A DNA stretch of 64,000 nt from Microbacterium sp. LWS13-1.2. Its GTDB lineage: Bacteria > Actinomycetota > Actinomycetes > Actinomycetales > Microbacteriaceae. Numbering within the stretch: the first letter of the stretch is position 1; each line of letters begins with the position of its first letter. The translations under genes and the position numbers were made by a program. Location: the NCBI RefSeq assembly GCF_040144835.1, contig NZ_CP151632.1, positions 1,612,001-1,676,000 of the forward strand, in the 5' to 3' direction. Shown here piece after piece: positions 17,163 to 25,413 of the stretch. Below the pieces are notes generated by a model that saw only the letters and a list, made by a program, of their open reading frames with translations, was not told where the DNA came from and searched no databases.

Positions 17163-18524
17163 TCAGGATGCCGCGAGCGCTGCCGCGACGACGTCCAGGC
17201 CCTCGTGGAGCAGGTCGTCGGTGATCGACAGCGGCGGCAGGAAACGGATCACGTTCCCGTAGGTGCCGCAGGTGAGCACGATGACGCCCTGTGCGATGGA
17301 CGCCTTCGCGACCGCAGCGGTGAGCGCGGCATCCGGCTCCCCCGTCGCGGGGTCCACGAACTCGGCCGCGATCATCGCGCCGTGGCCGCGCACGTCGCCG
17401 ACGCGGGGGTCGGCGGCCTGCAGCTGCTGCAGGCGGCCCTTGAGGACCGTCTCGATCTCGCGGGCGCGCTGGAGCATCCCGTCGTTCTCGAACACGTCGA
17501 TCGCGGCGAGCGCGGCGGCGCAGGCGATCGGGTTGCCGCCGTACGTGCCGCCGAGGCCGCCCGCGTGCGAGGCGTCCATGATCTCGGCGCGGCCGGTCAC
17601 GGCCGCCAGTGGCAGGCCCCCCGCGATGCCCTTGGCGGTCGTGATGAGGTCGGGAACGATGCCGAACACCTCGCTCGCGAACATCTCGCCCGTGCGTGCG
17701 AAGCCCGTCTGGATCTCATCGGCGATGAACACGACGTCGTTGGCACGGCACCACTCGACGAGCGCCGGCAGGTAACCGTCGGCGGGGACGATGAAGCCGC
17801 CCTCACCCTGGATCGGCTCGATGATCACGGCGGCGAGGTTGTCGGCGCCGACCTGCTTCTCGATGATCGAGATGGCCTTCTTGGCGGCTTCGGGGCCGGT
17901 GAGCCCGTCGCGGTACGGGTACGACAGCGGCGCGCGGTAGATCTCCGAGGCGAAGGGTCCGAAGCCGCTCTTGTACGGCATCGCCTTCGCGGTCAGCGCC
18001 ATCGTGAGGTTGGTCCGGCCGTGGTAACCGTGGTCGAACGCGACGACCGCCTGCTTGCCGGTGTACTTGCGGGCGATCTTGACCGCGTTCTCCACCGCCT
18101 CGGCACCCGAGTTGAACAGGGCGCTCTTCTTGGCGTGGTCGCCCGGCGTGATGCGGTTGAGCGCCTCGGCGACCGACACGTACGAGTCGTAGGGCGCGAT
18201 CATGAAGCACGTGTGGGTGAACTGGGCGACCTGTGCCTGCACCGCCGCGACGACCTTCGGGTGCGCGTTGCCGATCGTGGCGACCGCGATGCCCGAGCCG
18301 AGGTCGATGAGCGAGTTGCCGTCGGCATCGACGATGACTCCCCCGCCTGCGGCGACGGCGTGCACCGGCGCGGTGTGCCCGACGCCCGCCGCGACGGCAT
18401 CGGCCTTGCGGTCGATCAGCTCCTGCGAGCGAGGACCGGGGATGCTGGTGACCAGGCGGCGCTCCTGCGGAAGGGTCGGACCGCCGAGGGGCGTTTCTGT
18501 GACGATGTCGGCTGCGCTGCTCAT
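17163..18524 (-). CDS. gabT: 4-aminobutyrate--2-oxoglutarate transaminase
   Basis: PLP-dependent class III aminotransferase, 453 aa, converting GABA plus 2-oxoglutarate to succinate semialdehyde plus glutamate. Recognised by LFNSGAEAVENAVKIARKYTG, VVAFDHGYHGRTNLTMALTAK, IIEPIQGEGGFIVPADGYL, the PLP-aspartate motif VFIADEIQTGFARTGEMFA and the Schiff-base lysine in DLITTAKGIAGGLPLAAVTGR. The frame remains open far upstream, but that is antisense to pucR; the ATG at 18524 gives the normal length. It is divergent from a PucR regulator across 93 bp that contain repeated TGTAC motifs and probably starts the putrescine/GABA operon. Confidence 0.95.
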   Translation of the reverse strand: MSSAADIVTETPLGGPTLPQERRLVTSIPGPRSQELIDRKADAVAAGVGHTAPVHAVAAGGGVIVDADGNSLIDLGSGIAVATIGNAHPKVVAAVQAQVAQFTHTCFMIAPYDSYVSVAEALNRITPGDHAKKSALFNSGAEAVENAVKIARKYTGKQAVVAFDHGYHGRTNLTMALTAKAMPYKSGFGPFASEIYRAPLSYPYRDGLTGPEAAKKAISIIEKQVGADNLAAVIIEPIQGEGGFIVPADGYLPALVEWCRANDVVFIADEIQTGFARTGEMFASEVFGIVPDLITTAKGIAGGLPLAAVTGRAEIMDASHAGGLGGTYGGNPIACAAALAAIDVFENDGMLQRAREIETVLKGRLQQLQAADPRVGDVRGHGAMIAAEFVDPATGEPDAALTAAVAKASIAQGVIVLTCGTYGNVIRFLPPLSITDDLLHEGLDVVAAALAAS

Positions 18525-18570
18525 GGTGGGGAGCGTATGTCGCTCCGCTGAGCGCCCGCACCCTCCCCGC

Positions 18571-18606
18571 TGTACATTCTGCCTGCCCTGCTGTACGAGC
18601 CGTACA
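18571..18606. promoter_or_regulatory. Candidate PucR operator between gabT and pucR
   Basis: A perfect dyad TGTACG-AGC-CGTACA at 18592-18606 and a half-site TGTACA at 18571-18576, 21 bp (two helical turns) apart. Location in the divergent gap suggests a binding site for the adjacent PucR regulator; this is inferred from position and symmetry. Confidence 0.6.
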
Positions 18607-18617
18607 CTCGGAGCATC

Positions 18618-20147
18618 ATGGATGCCGACGCCCCCACTCTTCGCGCCCTCCTGGCTCGGCGCGATCTGCGGCTCTCGCTCGCCGGCGACGATCTGGAGCC
18701 CAGCGCCCTCGACAAGGCGATCCGCTGGGTGCACAGCTCCGACCTCGCCGATCCCACCCCGTTCCTGTCCGAGGGGCTCGTGCTGCTGACCACCGGCACC
18801 CAGTTCCCGAAGGGAGACGAGGCTTCCGACGTGTACCGTGCCTACGTTCACCGCCTCGCGGCCCGGGGCGTCGTGGGACTCGGGTTCGGCACCGAGGTCG
18901 TGCGCGCCGGCATCCCTCCCGCCCTCGTCGAGGCGTGCCGGGACGAGCGGATGCCGCTGTTCGAGGTGCCCTACCGCACGCCGTTCATCGCGGTGGCCCG
19001 CGCCAACGCCGAGGCGATCGCCGCCGAGGCCTACGCCCGCCGCAGCTGGGCGCTGGCCGCGCAGCGGGCGATCGCCCTGGCTGCCCTCCGCCCCGACGGC
19101 CTCGGCGCGACGGTGGCCGAGCTCGCCAAGCAGCTCGACACGTGGGTGGGCATGTTCGACGCGGCGGGCGAGCTGTCGCGCGAGCACCCCACCGGTGCGC
19201 TGGACGCCGAAACGGCCGCCGCGCTGCAGCGAGAGGTGACCGGGGTCCTCCACCGCGGTGCACGCGCCGGCTCGTCGCTGCACATCGGCGACACGCCCTT
19301 CACGCTGCAGACGCTCGGACGTGGCGGCCACCTGCGCGGCGTGATCGCGATCGCCACCGGCGACCTCGACCAAGAGGGACGCGTCGTCGTCACGGCCGTC
19401 ATCGCGATGGCCGGTCTGGCGCTCGAGCAGCAGCAGGGGCTCGGCCGCGCCCGCTCGGCGCTGCGCGCCGGCCTGGTGCAGTCGCTCCTGAGCGGCGACC
19501 CGGGGCTCGCCCGCCGCACCTCCCGCGAGCTGTGGGGGCCGCTTCCGCCGGCACCCGTCGTGGTGGCGGTCACGGATGCCGCGGCCGCCCGCATCGACGG
19601 CATCGCCGAGCTGCTCGAGCTGTGGGCCGACGAGAAGCGCGGTGCGCTGTTCTTCGGACGCGGTGACGACGGTCTCGTGCTCGTCGTGCCGGCGGACGAT
19701 CCCTCGAGCATCCACGATCTCGTCGGCCGCTTCGAGGTCCGCGTCGGCCTGTCGGACCCTGCGGGCTACGACGCGTTCGCCGCCGCACTCGGGCAGGCGC
19801 GTGTCGCACGCGATCGCGGCACGGGTGCGGTGACCGCGTTCGCCGAGGTCTCGCGCGGGGGCGTGCTGTCGGCACTCAGCGACGACGCGCGGGCGCTCGC
19901 GCGCGCCGAGCTGGCGCCGCTGAACGACCACGACGCTGCGCAGGGCACGCACCTCGTCGAGACGCTGCAGGTCTGGCTCCACGCCGACTGCTCGCACGAG
20001 GCGGCGGCCCGGTCCCTCGGCGTCCACCGGCACACCGTGCGCACCCGGCTCGCGCTCATCGAGCGCGTGCTCGGCCGCGACCTGGCGTCGTTCGCGACCC
20101 GCGCCGAGCTGTGGGCGGCGCTGCGCGCCCTGGCACCCTCGGCCTGA
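18618..20147 (+). CDS. PucR-family transcriptional regulator
   Basis: Regulator of 509 aa. The N-terminal PucR sensory domain (about 1-125) includes SDLADPTPFLSEGLVLLTTG. The middle is a GGDEF-like/CdaR-type region, and the C-terminal PucR HTH (about 455-505) contains ETLQVWLHADCSHEAAARSLGVHRHTVRTR, typical of the HTH_30 class. It is divergent from gabT and sits before a DAO-family oxidase, so it most likely activates the GABA/polyamine genes in response to a catabolite. The family commonly controls purine, GABA or amino-acid catabolism. Confidence 0.9.
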   Translation: MDADAPTLRALLARRDLRLSLAGDDLEPSALDKAIRWVHSSDLADPTPFLSEGLVLLTTGTQFPKGDEASDVYRAYVHRLAARGVVGLGFGTEVVRAGIPPALVEACRDERMPLFEVPYRTPFIAVARANAEAIAAEAYARRSWALAAQRAIALAALRPDGLGATVAELAKQLDTWVGMFDAAGELSREHPTGALDAETAAALQREVTGVLHRGARAGSSLHIGDTPFTLQTLGRGGHLRGVIAIATGDLDQEGRVVVTAVIAMAGLALEQQQGLGRARSALRAGLVQSLLSGDPGLARRTSRELWGPLPPAPVVVAVTDAAAARIDGIAELLELWADEKRGALFFGRGDDGLVLVVPADDPSSIHDLVGRFEVRVGLSDPAGYDAFAAALGQARVARDRGTGAVTAFAEVSRGGVLSALSDDARALARAELAPLNDHDAAQGTHLVETLQVWLHADCSHEAAARSLGVHRHTVRTRLALIERVLGRDLASFATRAELWAALRALAPSA

Positions 20148-20196
20148 TTGTTCACCCGCCCATCCTCCTCGCCGAGGCAGACCGTCCCGATACGCC

Positions 20197-20341
20197 GATG
20201 AACTTCCGGCTCACACGACTCCCCGGAGCCCCGGGCCCGGACCCGAACCATGTGAACCGGAAGTTCAACACCCCACAGCCCACCCGTGTGAACCCGAAGT
20301 TCAACACCCCACAGCCCACCCGTGTGAACCGGAAGTTCAAC
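20197..20341. repeat. Short tandem array of 36-bp units with an inverted copy
   Basis: GTGAACCSGAAGTTCAAC occurs at 20252, 20288 and 20324, exactly 36 bp apart and separated by the same 18-bp spacer (ACCCCACAGCCCACCCGT). An inverted, slightly diverged copy lies at 20197-20217. The array could fold as a terminator after pucR or be a REP-like element. The gap 20148-20440 has no convincing gene. Confidence 0.85.
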
Positions 20342-20440
20342 GGCCGAAACGAGACGTTGCGCACGATCGGTACGGGAAGGAGACCCGATGGCGACATTCC
20401 GTGTCCCCGCGTACCGCGCAATGCCCGGCAGGATGGGCGG

Positions 20441-21859
20441 ATGACCGTGCCCTCCAGCGCCGCGCCCGAGGCCCACACGATTCCCAACGGCGACGTGTCG
20501 TGGTGGTGGCGCGACCTCGGCGGCCTACCGACCCCGAGACCACCGCTGCCCGGCGACGCCGACGCCGACGTCGCGATCGTGGGGGCCGGCTACACCGGCC
20601 TGTGGACCGCGTACTACCTCAAGCGCGCCCAGCCCGACCTGCGGGTGGTCGTGCTCGAGCAGCGCTTCGCCGGCTTCGGCGCATCCGGTCGCAACGGCGG
20701 GTGGCTCACGAACACCGTCACCGGCGGCCGCGAGCGCTACGCCGAGACGCACGGCCGCGAGGCTGCGATCGCACAGCAGCGCGCACTCAACGAGACCGTC
20801 GACGAGGTCATCGCCGTCGCGACCCGCGAGGGCATCGACGCCGACATCGTCAAGGGCGGCGAGTTCGGCGTCGCCCGCACGCCGGCACAGCTCGCGCGCC
20901 TTCGTGCAAGCGCGGAGGCCGAGCAGTCGTGGCCCCACACCGACGCGGAGGTGTGGGATGCCGAGGCGGCGGCATCCCGCATCCGGATCGCGGGCGCACT
21001 CGGCGCCGTGTGGCACCCGCACTGCGCGCGCATCCACCCGGCGAGGCTCGTGCGCGGTCTCGCCGAAGCGGTCGAACGGCTGGGTGTCACGATCTACGAG
21101 CAGACCCACGTGCGAGAGATCTCGGCCGGCCGGGCGGTCACCGACCGCGGGACGGTCCGGGCGACCCATGTGCTGCGGGCGACCGAGGGTTTCACCGCCG
21201 ACCTGCGCGGCGAGCACCGCACCTGGCTGCCCATGAACTCGTCGATGATCGTGACCGAACCCCTGCCGGCGGACTTCTGGGACGCGGTGGGCTGGGGCGC
21301 CCGCGACACGCTGGGCGACTTCGCGCACGTGTACATGTACGCGCAGCGCACCGCCGACGACCGCATCGCCTTCGGCGGGCGGGGCGTGCCCTACCGCTAC
21401 GGGTCGCGCGTCGACACCGACGGTGCGACGCAGGAGCGCACGATCCGGTCGCTGACGCATCTCCTTCACGACTTCTTCCCGGATGCCGCGGCCACCCCCA
21501 TCGCCCACGCCTGGGCCGGTGTGCTCGGGGTGCCGCGCGACTGGGCGGCGACCGTCGTGCACGATCGCTCCACGGGGCTCGGCTGGGCGGGCGGCTATGT
21601 CGGCACCGGCGTGACCGCGACCAACCTCGCCGGCCGCACCCTCGCCGACCTCGTGCTGGAGCGCGACACCGAGCTCACCCGCCTGCCGTGGGTGGTGGGC
21701 CACCGAGCGAAGCGCTGGGAGATCGAGCCGCTGCGCTGGACAGCGGTGAGCGCCATCTACACCGCCTACCGCATGGCGGATCGGTCCGAGGCCTCCGGTT
21801 CGTCGGCGCGCACCGCCTGGCCCGCCCACGTCGCCGACTGGGTCGCCGGACGCCACTGA
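20441..21859 (+). CDS. DAO-family FAD-dependent oxidoreductase (PuuB-like)
   Basis: Flavoprotein of 472 aa, start at 20441. It has the dinucleotide fold VAIVGAGYTGLWTAYYLKR and the RFAGFGASGRNGGWLTN motif typical of gamma-glutamylputrescine oxidase (PuuB/OrdL) and related glycine-oxidase-like enzymes; the C-terminal GWAGGYVGTGVTATNLAGRTLADL binds FAD. Upstream WWWRDLGGLPTPRPPL is also common in this subgroup. Being next to pucR and gabT supports oxidation of putrescine, a derivative or another amine. No glutamylputrescine synthetase is present in the window, so the exact substrate is open. Confidence 0.85.
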   Translation: MTVPSSAAPEAHTIPNGDVSWWWRDLGGLPTPRPPLPGDADADVAIVGAGYTGLWTAYYLKRAQPDLRVVVLEQRFAGFGASGRNGGWLTNTVTGGRERYAETHGREAAIAQQRALNETVDEVIAVATREGIDADIVKGGEFGVARTPAQLARLRASAEAEQSWPHTDAEVWDAEAAASRIRIAGALGAVWHPHCARIHPARLVRGLAEAVERLGVTIYEQTHVREISAGRAVTDRGTVRATHVLRATEGFTADLRGEHRTWLPMNSSMIVTEPLPADFWDAVGWGARDTLGDFAHVYMYAQRTADDRIAFGGRGVPYRYGSRVDTDGATQERTIRSLTHLLHDFFPDAAATPIAHAWAGVLGVPRDWAATVVHDRSTGLGWAGGYVGTGVTATNLAGRTLADLVLERDTELTRLPWVVGHRAKRWEIEPLRWTAVSAIYTAYRMADRSEASGSSARTAWPAHVADWVAGRH

Positions 21860-21916
21860 CGCCCCGCGGCCCACCCATGACATCACCTGATCTCGGCGAC
21901 GGCGACAGCGGCGGGA

Positions 21917-23395
21917 TCAGCGGGGCGCGTGCGCCTCGAGGAACTCGTACACGTCGGTAGTGTCGACGCCGGGGAAGGCTCCCGTGGGAAGTGTCGCGAG
22001 CAGGGTGCGGGGCGTGCGCACATTCGGCCAGGACTGCTCGCGCCACGACGACTCCAGGTCGGCGGGCGCGCGGCGGCAGCACGCCTCGACCGAGTGGGTC
22101 GAGACGCCGCGGTTGGGGGTGTTGCGGCCGAGGAACCACTTCGTGTCGTCGAACCGCACGCCGACGCTGACCGAGTGCGCCCCCTCGCTCGACAGCTCCA
22201 CGCGAGCCGTGCACCAGTAGGTGCCGTTCCCGGTGTCGGTGTACTGGTAGTACGGGTTGAAGTGGTCGTCGACGTCGAAGACGACGCGCGAGGTCCACTT
22301 GCGACAGCACATCTGCCCCTCGATCGCGCCGAGGCGGTCGGTCGGGAAGTTGACGTCGTCGTTCTCGTAGACCTTCGTGATGACTCCTGACTCGTGCACC
22401 TTGAGGAAGTGCACGGGCAAGCCCAGGTGCACGGTCGCGAGGTTCGTGAAACGGTGCGCCGCGGTCTCGTACGACACCGAGTACGCGTCGCGGAGGTCTT
22501 CGATCGAGATCGACCGGTCCTTCTTGGCCTCGTGCAGGAACGGCACCGCATGCGCCTCGGGGATGAGGAGGGCGCCGGTCAGGTAGTTGGTCTCCACGCG
22601 CTGGCGGAGGAAGTCGGCGTACGACGTCGGCTCGCGGTGGCCGAGGATCCGGCTCGAGAGCGCCTGCAGCACCGCCGTGCGCGGGTCGCCCTTGGTGGTG
22701 AGGCGGCTCGACAGGTAGAGGCGCCCGTTCTTGATGTCTGCCACCGATCGGGTCGTCTGCGGCAGGTCGGGCACGTAGTGCAGCGTGAAGCCGAGATAGG
22801 CGGCGATATCGGACGCCGTGCGCTGGGTCAGCGGACCGCCCGGGTGGTCGACGGCGTCGAGGATCCCCCGCGCCTGCTGCTCCAGCTCGGCGAAGTAGTT
22901 GTTCTGCGTGCGCATGAGCTTGCGCAGCGCCACGTTCGCGCGACGCGCCTCCTCGGGGGTGGCGGCGCGCTCGTCGCGCAGCCGCTCGATCTCGCCCTGC
23001 AGCGCCAGCATCGCCTTCAGCGCCTCGGTGGGCACCGTCTTGCCGATGCGGAACGGCGGGATGCCGAGCGCCTGGAACGTCTGGCCGCGCATGGCGCGTT
23101 CGAGCGAGATCTCGAGCGTGGCGCGCTCGTCGAGCGGCTCGGACTCCAGGATCGCGTCGATCGATGAGCCGAGCGCCCGCGCGATCGACTGGAGCAGCGT
23201 GAGCTTCGGCTCGCGGCGACCGTTCTCGATCATCGACAGCTGACTGGGCGCGCGTTCGACGGCAGCGGCGAGCTCTTCGAGCGTCATGCCGCGGTCGGTG
23301 CGCAGCTGCCGGATCCGGCGGCCGATGGTGAGCGGGTCCACCTCATCATCGTCGGGGAGTTCACCGCGCGGATCGGTGGTCAACGTCGTCGTCAT
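21917..23395 (-). CDS. ramB: RamB-like XRE-family regulator (short-chain fatty acyl regulator)
   Basis: Transcriptional regulator of 492 aa. Residues about 22-80 form a Cro/CI helix-turn-helix (IRQLRTDRGMTLEELAAAVERAPSQLSMIENGRREPKL). An IrrE/DUF955-like middle domain lacks the HExxH metalloprotease motif, and the C-terminal ScfR-type domain carries conserved cysteine pairs (QMCCRKW, EACCRRA). The same architecture is found in RamB of Corynebacterium and RamB/PrpR of mycobacteria, which control glyoxylate and propionate metabolism. It is divergent from aceB-aceA, so control of the glyoxylate shunt is a confident inference. The gene symbol is by analogy. Confidence 0.9.
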   Translation of the reverse strand: MTTTLTTDPRGELPDDDEVDPLTIGRRIRQLRTDRGMTLEELAAAVERAPSQLSMIENGRREPKLTLLQSIARALGSSIDAILESEPLDERATLEISLERAMRGQTFQALGIPPFRIGKTVPTEALKAMLALQGEIERLRDERAATPEEARRANVALRKLMRTQNNYFAELEQQARGILDAVDHPGGPLTQRTASDIAAYLGFTLHYVPDLPQTTRSVADIKNGRLYLSSRLTTKGDPRTAVLQALSSRILGHREPTSYADFLRQRVETNYLTGALLIPEAHAVPFLHEAKKDRSISIEDLRDAYSVSYETAAHRFTNLATVHLGLPVHFLKVHESGVITKVYENDDVNFPTDRLGAIEGQMCCRKWTSRVVFDVDDHFNPYYQYTDTGNGTYWCTARVELSSEGAHSVSVGVRFDDTKWFLGRNTPNRGVSTHSVEACCRRAPADLESSWREQSWPNVRTPRTLLATLPTGAFPGVDTTDVYEFLEAHAPR

Positions 23396-23586
23396 GGGTC
23401 GATTCTGTCACGAAAGCAGAAATATCCGAAAACTTCACACGTCGAATCGTCAGTTCAAGGGCTGAACTTCACCGCAGAGTGGTCACACGACCTACCGACG
23501 GTTGATCCAGAACGCGGATCGCGGGATGCCCCGACCCGGCCCACACGCCGGGTGGAGCATCCCTCCGAAAAGTACACACGTCGCTT

Positions 23587-23675
23587 CCCGGTCGTTGAGC
23601 GAGCGAGGAACGAGCGAGACGAAACGCGCTTGATCCACCGAATGCGTTTCGGCTCGCAAGCTCGCTCAACGACCG
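23587..23675. repeat. Dispersed stem-loop repeat in the ramB-aceB gap
   Basis: Left arm 23587-23627 (begins CCGGTCGTTGAGCGAGCG) and right arm 23643-23675 (ends CTCGCTCAACGACCGG) are inverted copies. The right arm ends 24 bp before the aceB start, so it would lie in the aceB leader RNA if transcription starts upstream. The rest of the 304-bp gap (23396-23699) shows no gene; an AT-richer stretch at 23410-23460 is the likely promoter/operator region. Confidence 0.85.
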
Positions 23676-23699
23676 GGACCGCACAGACAGGACAGGGAC

Positions 23700-25364
23700 A
23701 TGACACCTGCAACCGCCACCCCGATGCGTACGCGCACCGGCCACATCCCCACGACGACCCACGAGCCCTCGATCGAGATCGCCGGCCGCATGCCGGCCCG
23801 GTACGACGAGATCCTCACCCCTGAGGCCATCGCGTTCCTCACCGAGCTGCACCAGCGCTTCGGCGCCCGCCGGCACGACCGGCTCGCCGACCGCATGCGC
23901 CGTCGCTTCGAGATCGGCAACGGGCACGACCCTCAGTTCCGCGACGACACCCGGCACATCCGCGAGGATGCCGAGTGGCAGGTCGCGGGCGCCGGCCCCG
24001 GCCTCGAGGACCGGCGCGTCGAGATCACCGGCCCCACCGACCCGAAGATGACCATCAACGCGCTCAACTCCGGCGCGAAGGTGTGGCTCGCCGACCAGGA
24101 GGATGCGACCAGCCCGACCTGGAAGAACGTCATCGAGGGCCAGCTGAGCCTGCGCGACGCGATCCGCGGCGAGCTCGCGTTCACGAGCCCCGAGGGCAAG
24201 CGCTACGAGGTCACCGCGACCGAGACGCCGACGATCGTGATGCGCCCTCGCGGATGGCACCTGCCGGAGCAGCACATCCGCTTCACCGACCGCACCGGCC
24301 GCACGATGGCCACGTCGGGCTCGCTGGTGGACTTCGGGCTGTACTTCTTCCACAACGCCGAGCGGCTGATCGCGAACGGCCGCGGGCCGTACTTCTACAT
24401 CGCCAAGCTGGAGTCGAGCGAAGAGGCGAAGCTGTGGGACGACGTCTTCACCTTCAGCGAGCGCTACATCGGGATCCCGCACGGCACGATCCGCGCGACC
24501 GTGCTCATCGAGACGCTGCCCGCGGCGTTCGAGATGGAGGAGATCCTCTTCGAGCTGCGCGACCACTGTGCGGGCCTCAACGCCGGGCGCTGGGACTACA
24601 TCTTCTCGATCATCAAGAACTACCGCGGCCGGGGCGCACGGTTCGTGCTGCCAGACCGCAGCGAGGTCACGATGACCGTGCCGTTCATGCGCTCCTACAC
24701 CGAGCTGCTCGTGCAGACGTGCCACAAGCGCGGCGCCTTCGCGATCGGCGGCATGAGCGCCTTCATCCCGAACCGCCGCGACCCCGAGGTGACGGCGACG
24801 GCGTTCGAGAAGGTCGCCGCTGACAAGAAGCGCGAGGCCGGCGACGGGTTCGACGGCACGTGGGTGGCCCACCCCGACCTGATCCCGGTCGCACGGGCCG
24901 AGTTCGACGCGGTGCTGGGCGATCGCCCGAACCAGCTCGACCGTCAGCGTCCCGAGGTGCGCGTGAGCGCGGGCGACCTGATCGACGTGCACATCGGGCG
25001 CCCGATCACTGCGGTGGGCGTGCACGCGAACGTGTCCGTGGCGATCCGCTACCTCGAGGCGTGGCTGCGTGGCCTGGGCGCGGTGGCGATCGACAATCTC
25101 ATGGAGGATGCCGCGACCGCCGAGATCAGCCGCAGCCAGGTGTGGCAGTGGATCCACCAGGACCGCACCACCGAGGACGGAACCCCGATCACCCGCGAGT
25201 ACGTAGAGGGTCTGATCACCCAGGTGCTGGGCGAGGTCGAGCGGCGCGAGGGCGACCGCTTCGACGACGCGGCGGAGATCTTCCGCGACGTCGCCCTCGG
25301 CCAGGACTTCCCGGCGTTCCTCACGCTGCCGGCCTACTCGCGCTTCCTGATCGAGACCGACTGA
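23700..25364 (+). CDS. aceB: Malate synthase A
   Basis: Glyoxylate-shunt enzyme joining glyoxylate and acetyl-CoA to malate, 554 aa, close to other A-type synthases. Recognised by GLEDRRVEITGPTDPKMTI, WLADQEDATSPTWKN, the substrate-binding FFHNAERLIANGRGPYFYIAKLES, and GTIRATVLIETLPAAFEMEEIL with the magnesium-binding glutamate; GGMSAFIPNRRDP and GTWVAHPDL complete the signature. It is followed 49 bp later by isocitrate lyase in the same direction and divergent from the RamB-like regulator. Expression is expected on acetate or fatty acids. Confidence 0.97.
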   Translation: MTPATATPMRTRTGHIPTTTHEPSIEIAGRMPARYDEILTPEAIAFLTELHQRFGARRHDRLADRMRRRFEIGNGHDPQFRDDTRHIREDAEWQVAGAGPGLEDRRVEITGPTDPKMTINALNSGAKVWLADQEDATSPTWKNVIEGQLSLRDAIRGELAFTSPEGKRYEVTATETPTIVMRPRGWHLPEQHIRFTDRTGRTMATSGSLVDFGLYFFHNAERLIANGRGPYFYIAKLESSEEAKLWDDVFTFSERYIGIPHGTIRATVLIETLPAAFEMEEILFELRDHCAGLNAGRWDYIFSIIKNYRGRGARFVLPDRSEVTMTVPFMRSYTELLVQTCHKRGAFAIGGMSAFIPNRRDPEVTATAFEKVAADKKREAGDGFDGTWVAHPDLIPVARAEFDAVLGDRPNQLDRQRPEVRVSAGDLIDVHIGRPITAVGVHANVSVAIRYLEAWLRGLGAVAIDNLMEDAATAEISRSQVWQWIHQDRTTEDGTPITREYVEGLITQVLGEVERREGDRFDDAAEIFRDVALGQDFPAFLTLPAYSRFLIETD

Positions 25365-25413
25365 CGCGGCACCCGCTTCTCGGGACACGAACCACCTATC
25401 GCAAAGGAACACC

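Noticed and set aside
17163-20033. A 956-codon minus-strand reading frame covering gabT and the whole antisense of pucR
   Set aside because: Only the gabT part has family motifs; upstream is a shadow of the plus-strand pucR gene, common in high-GC DNA.
20252-20341. Regular 36-bp spacing of a semi-palindromic repeat resembles a CRISPR array
   Set aside because: Only three units, the spacers are identical to each other, the repeat is only 18 bp and no cas gene is present.
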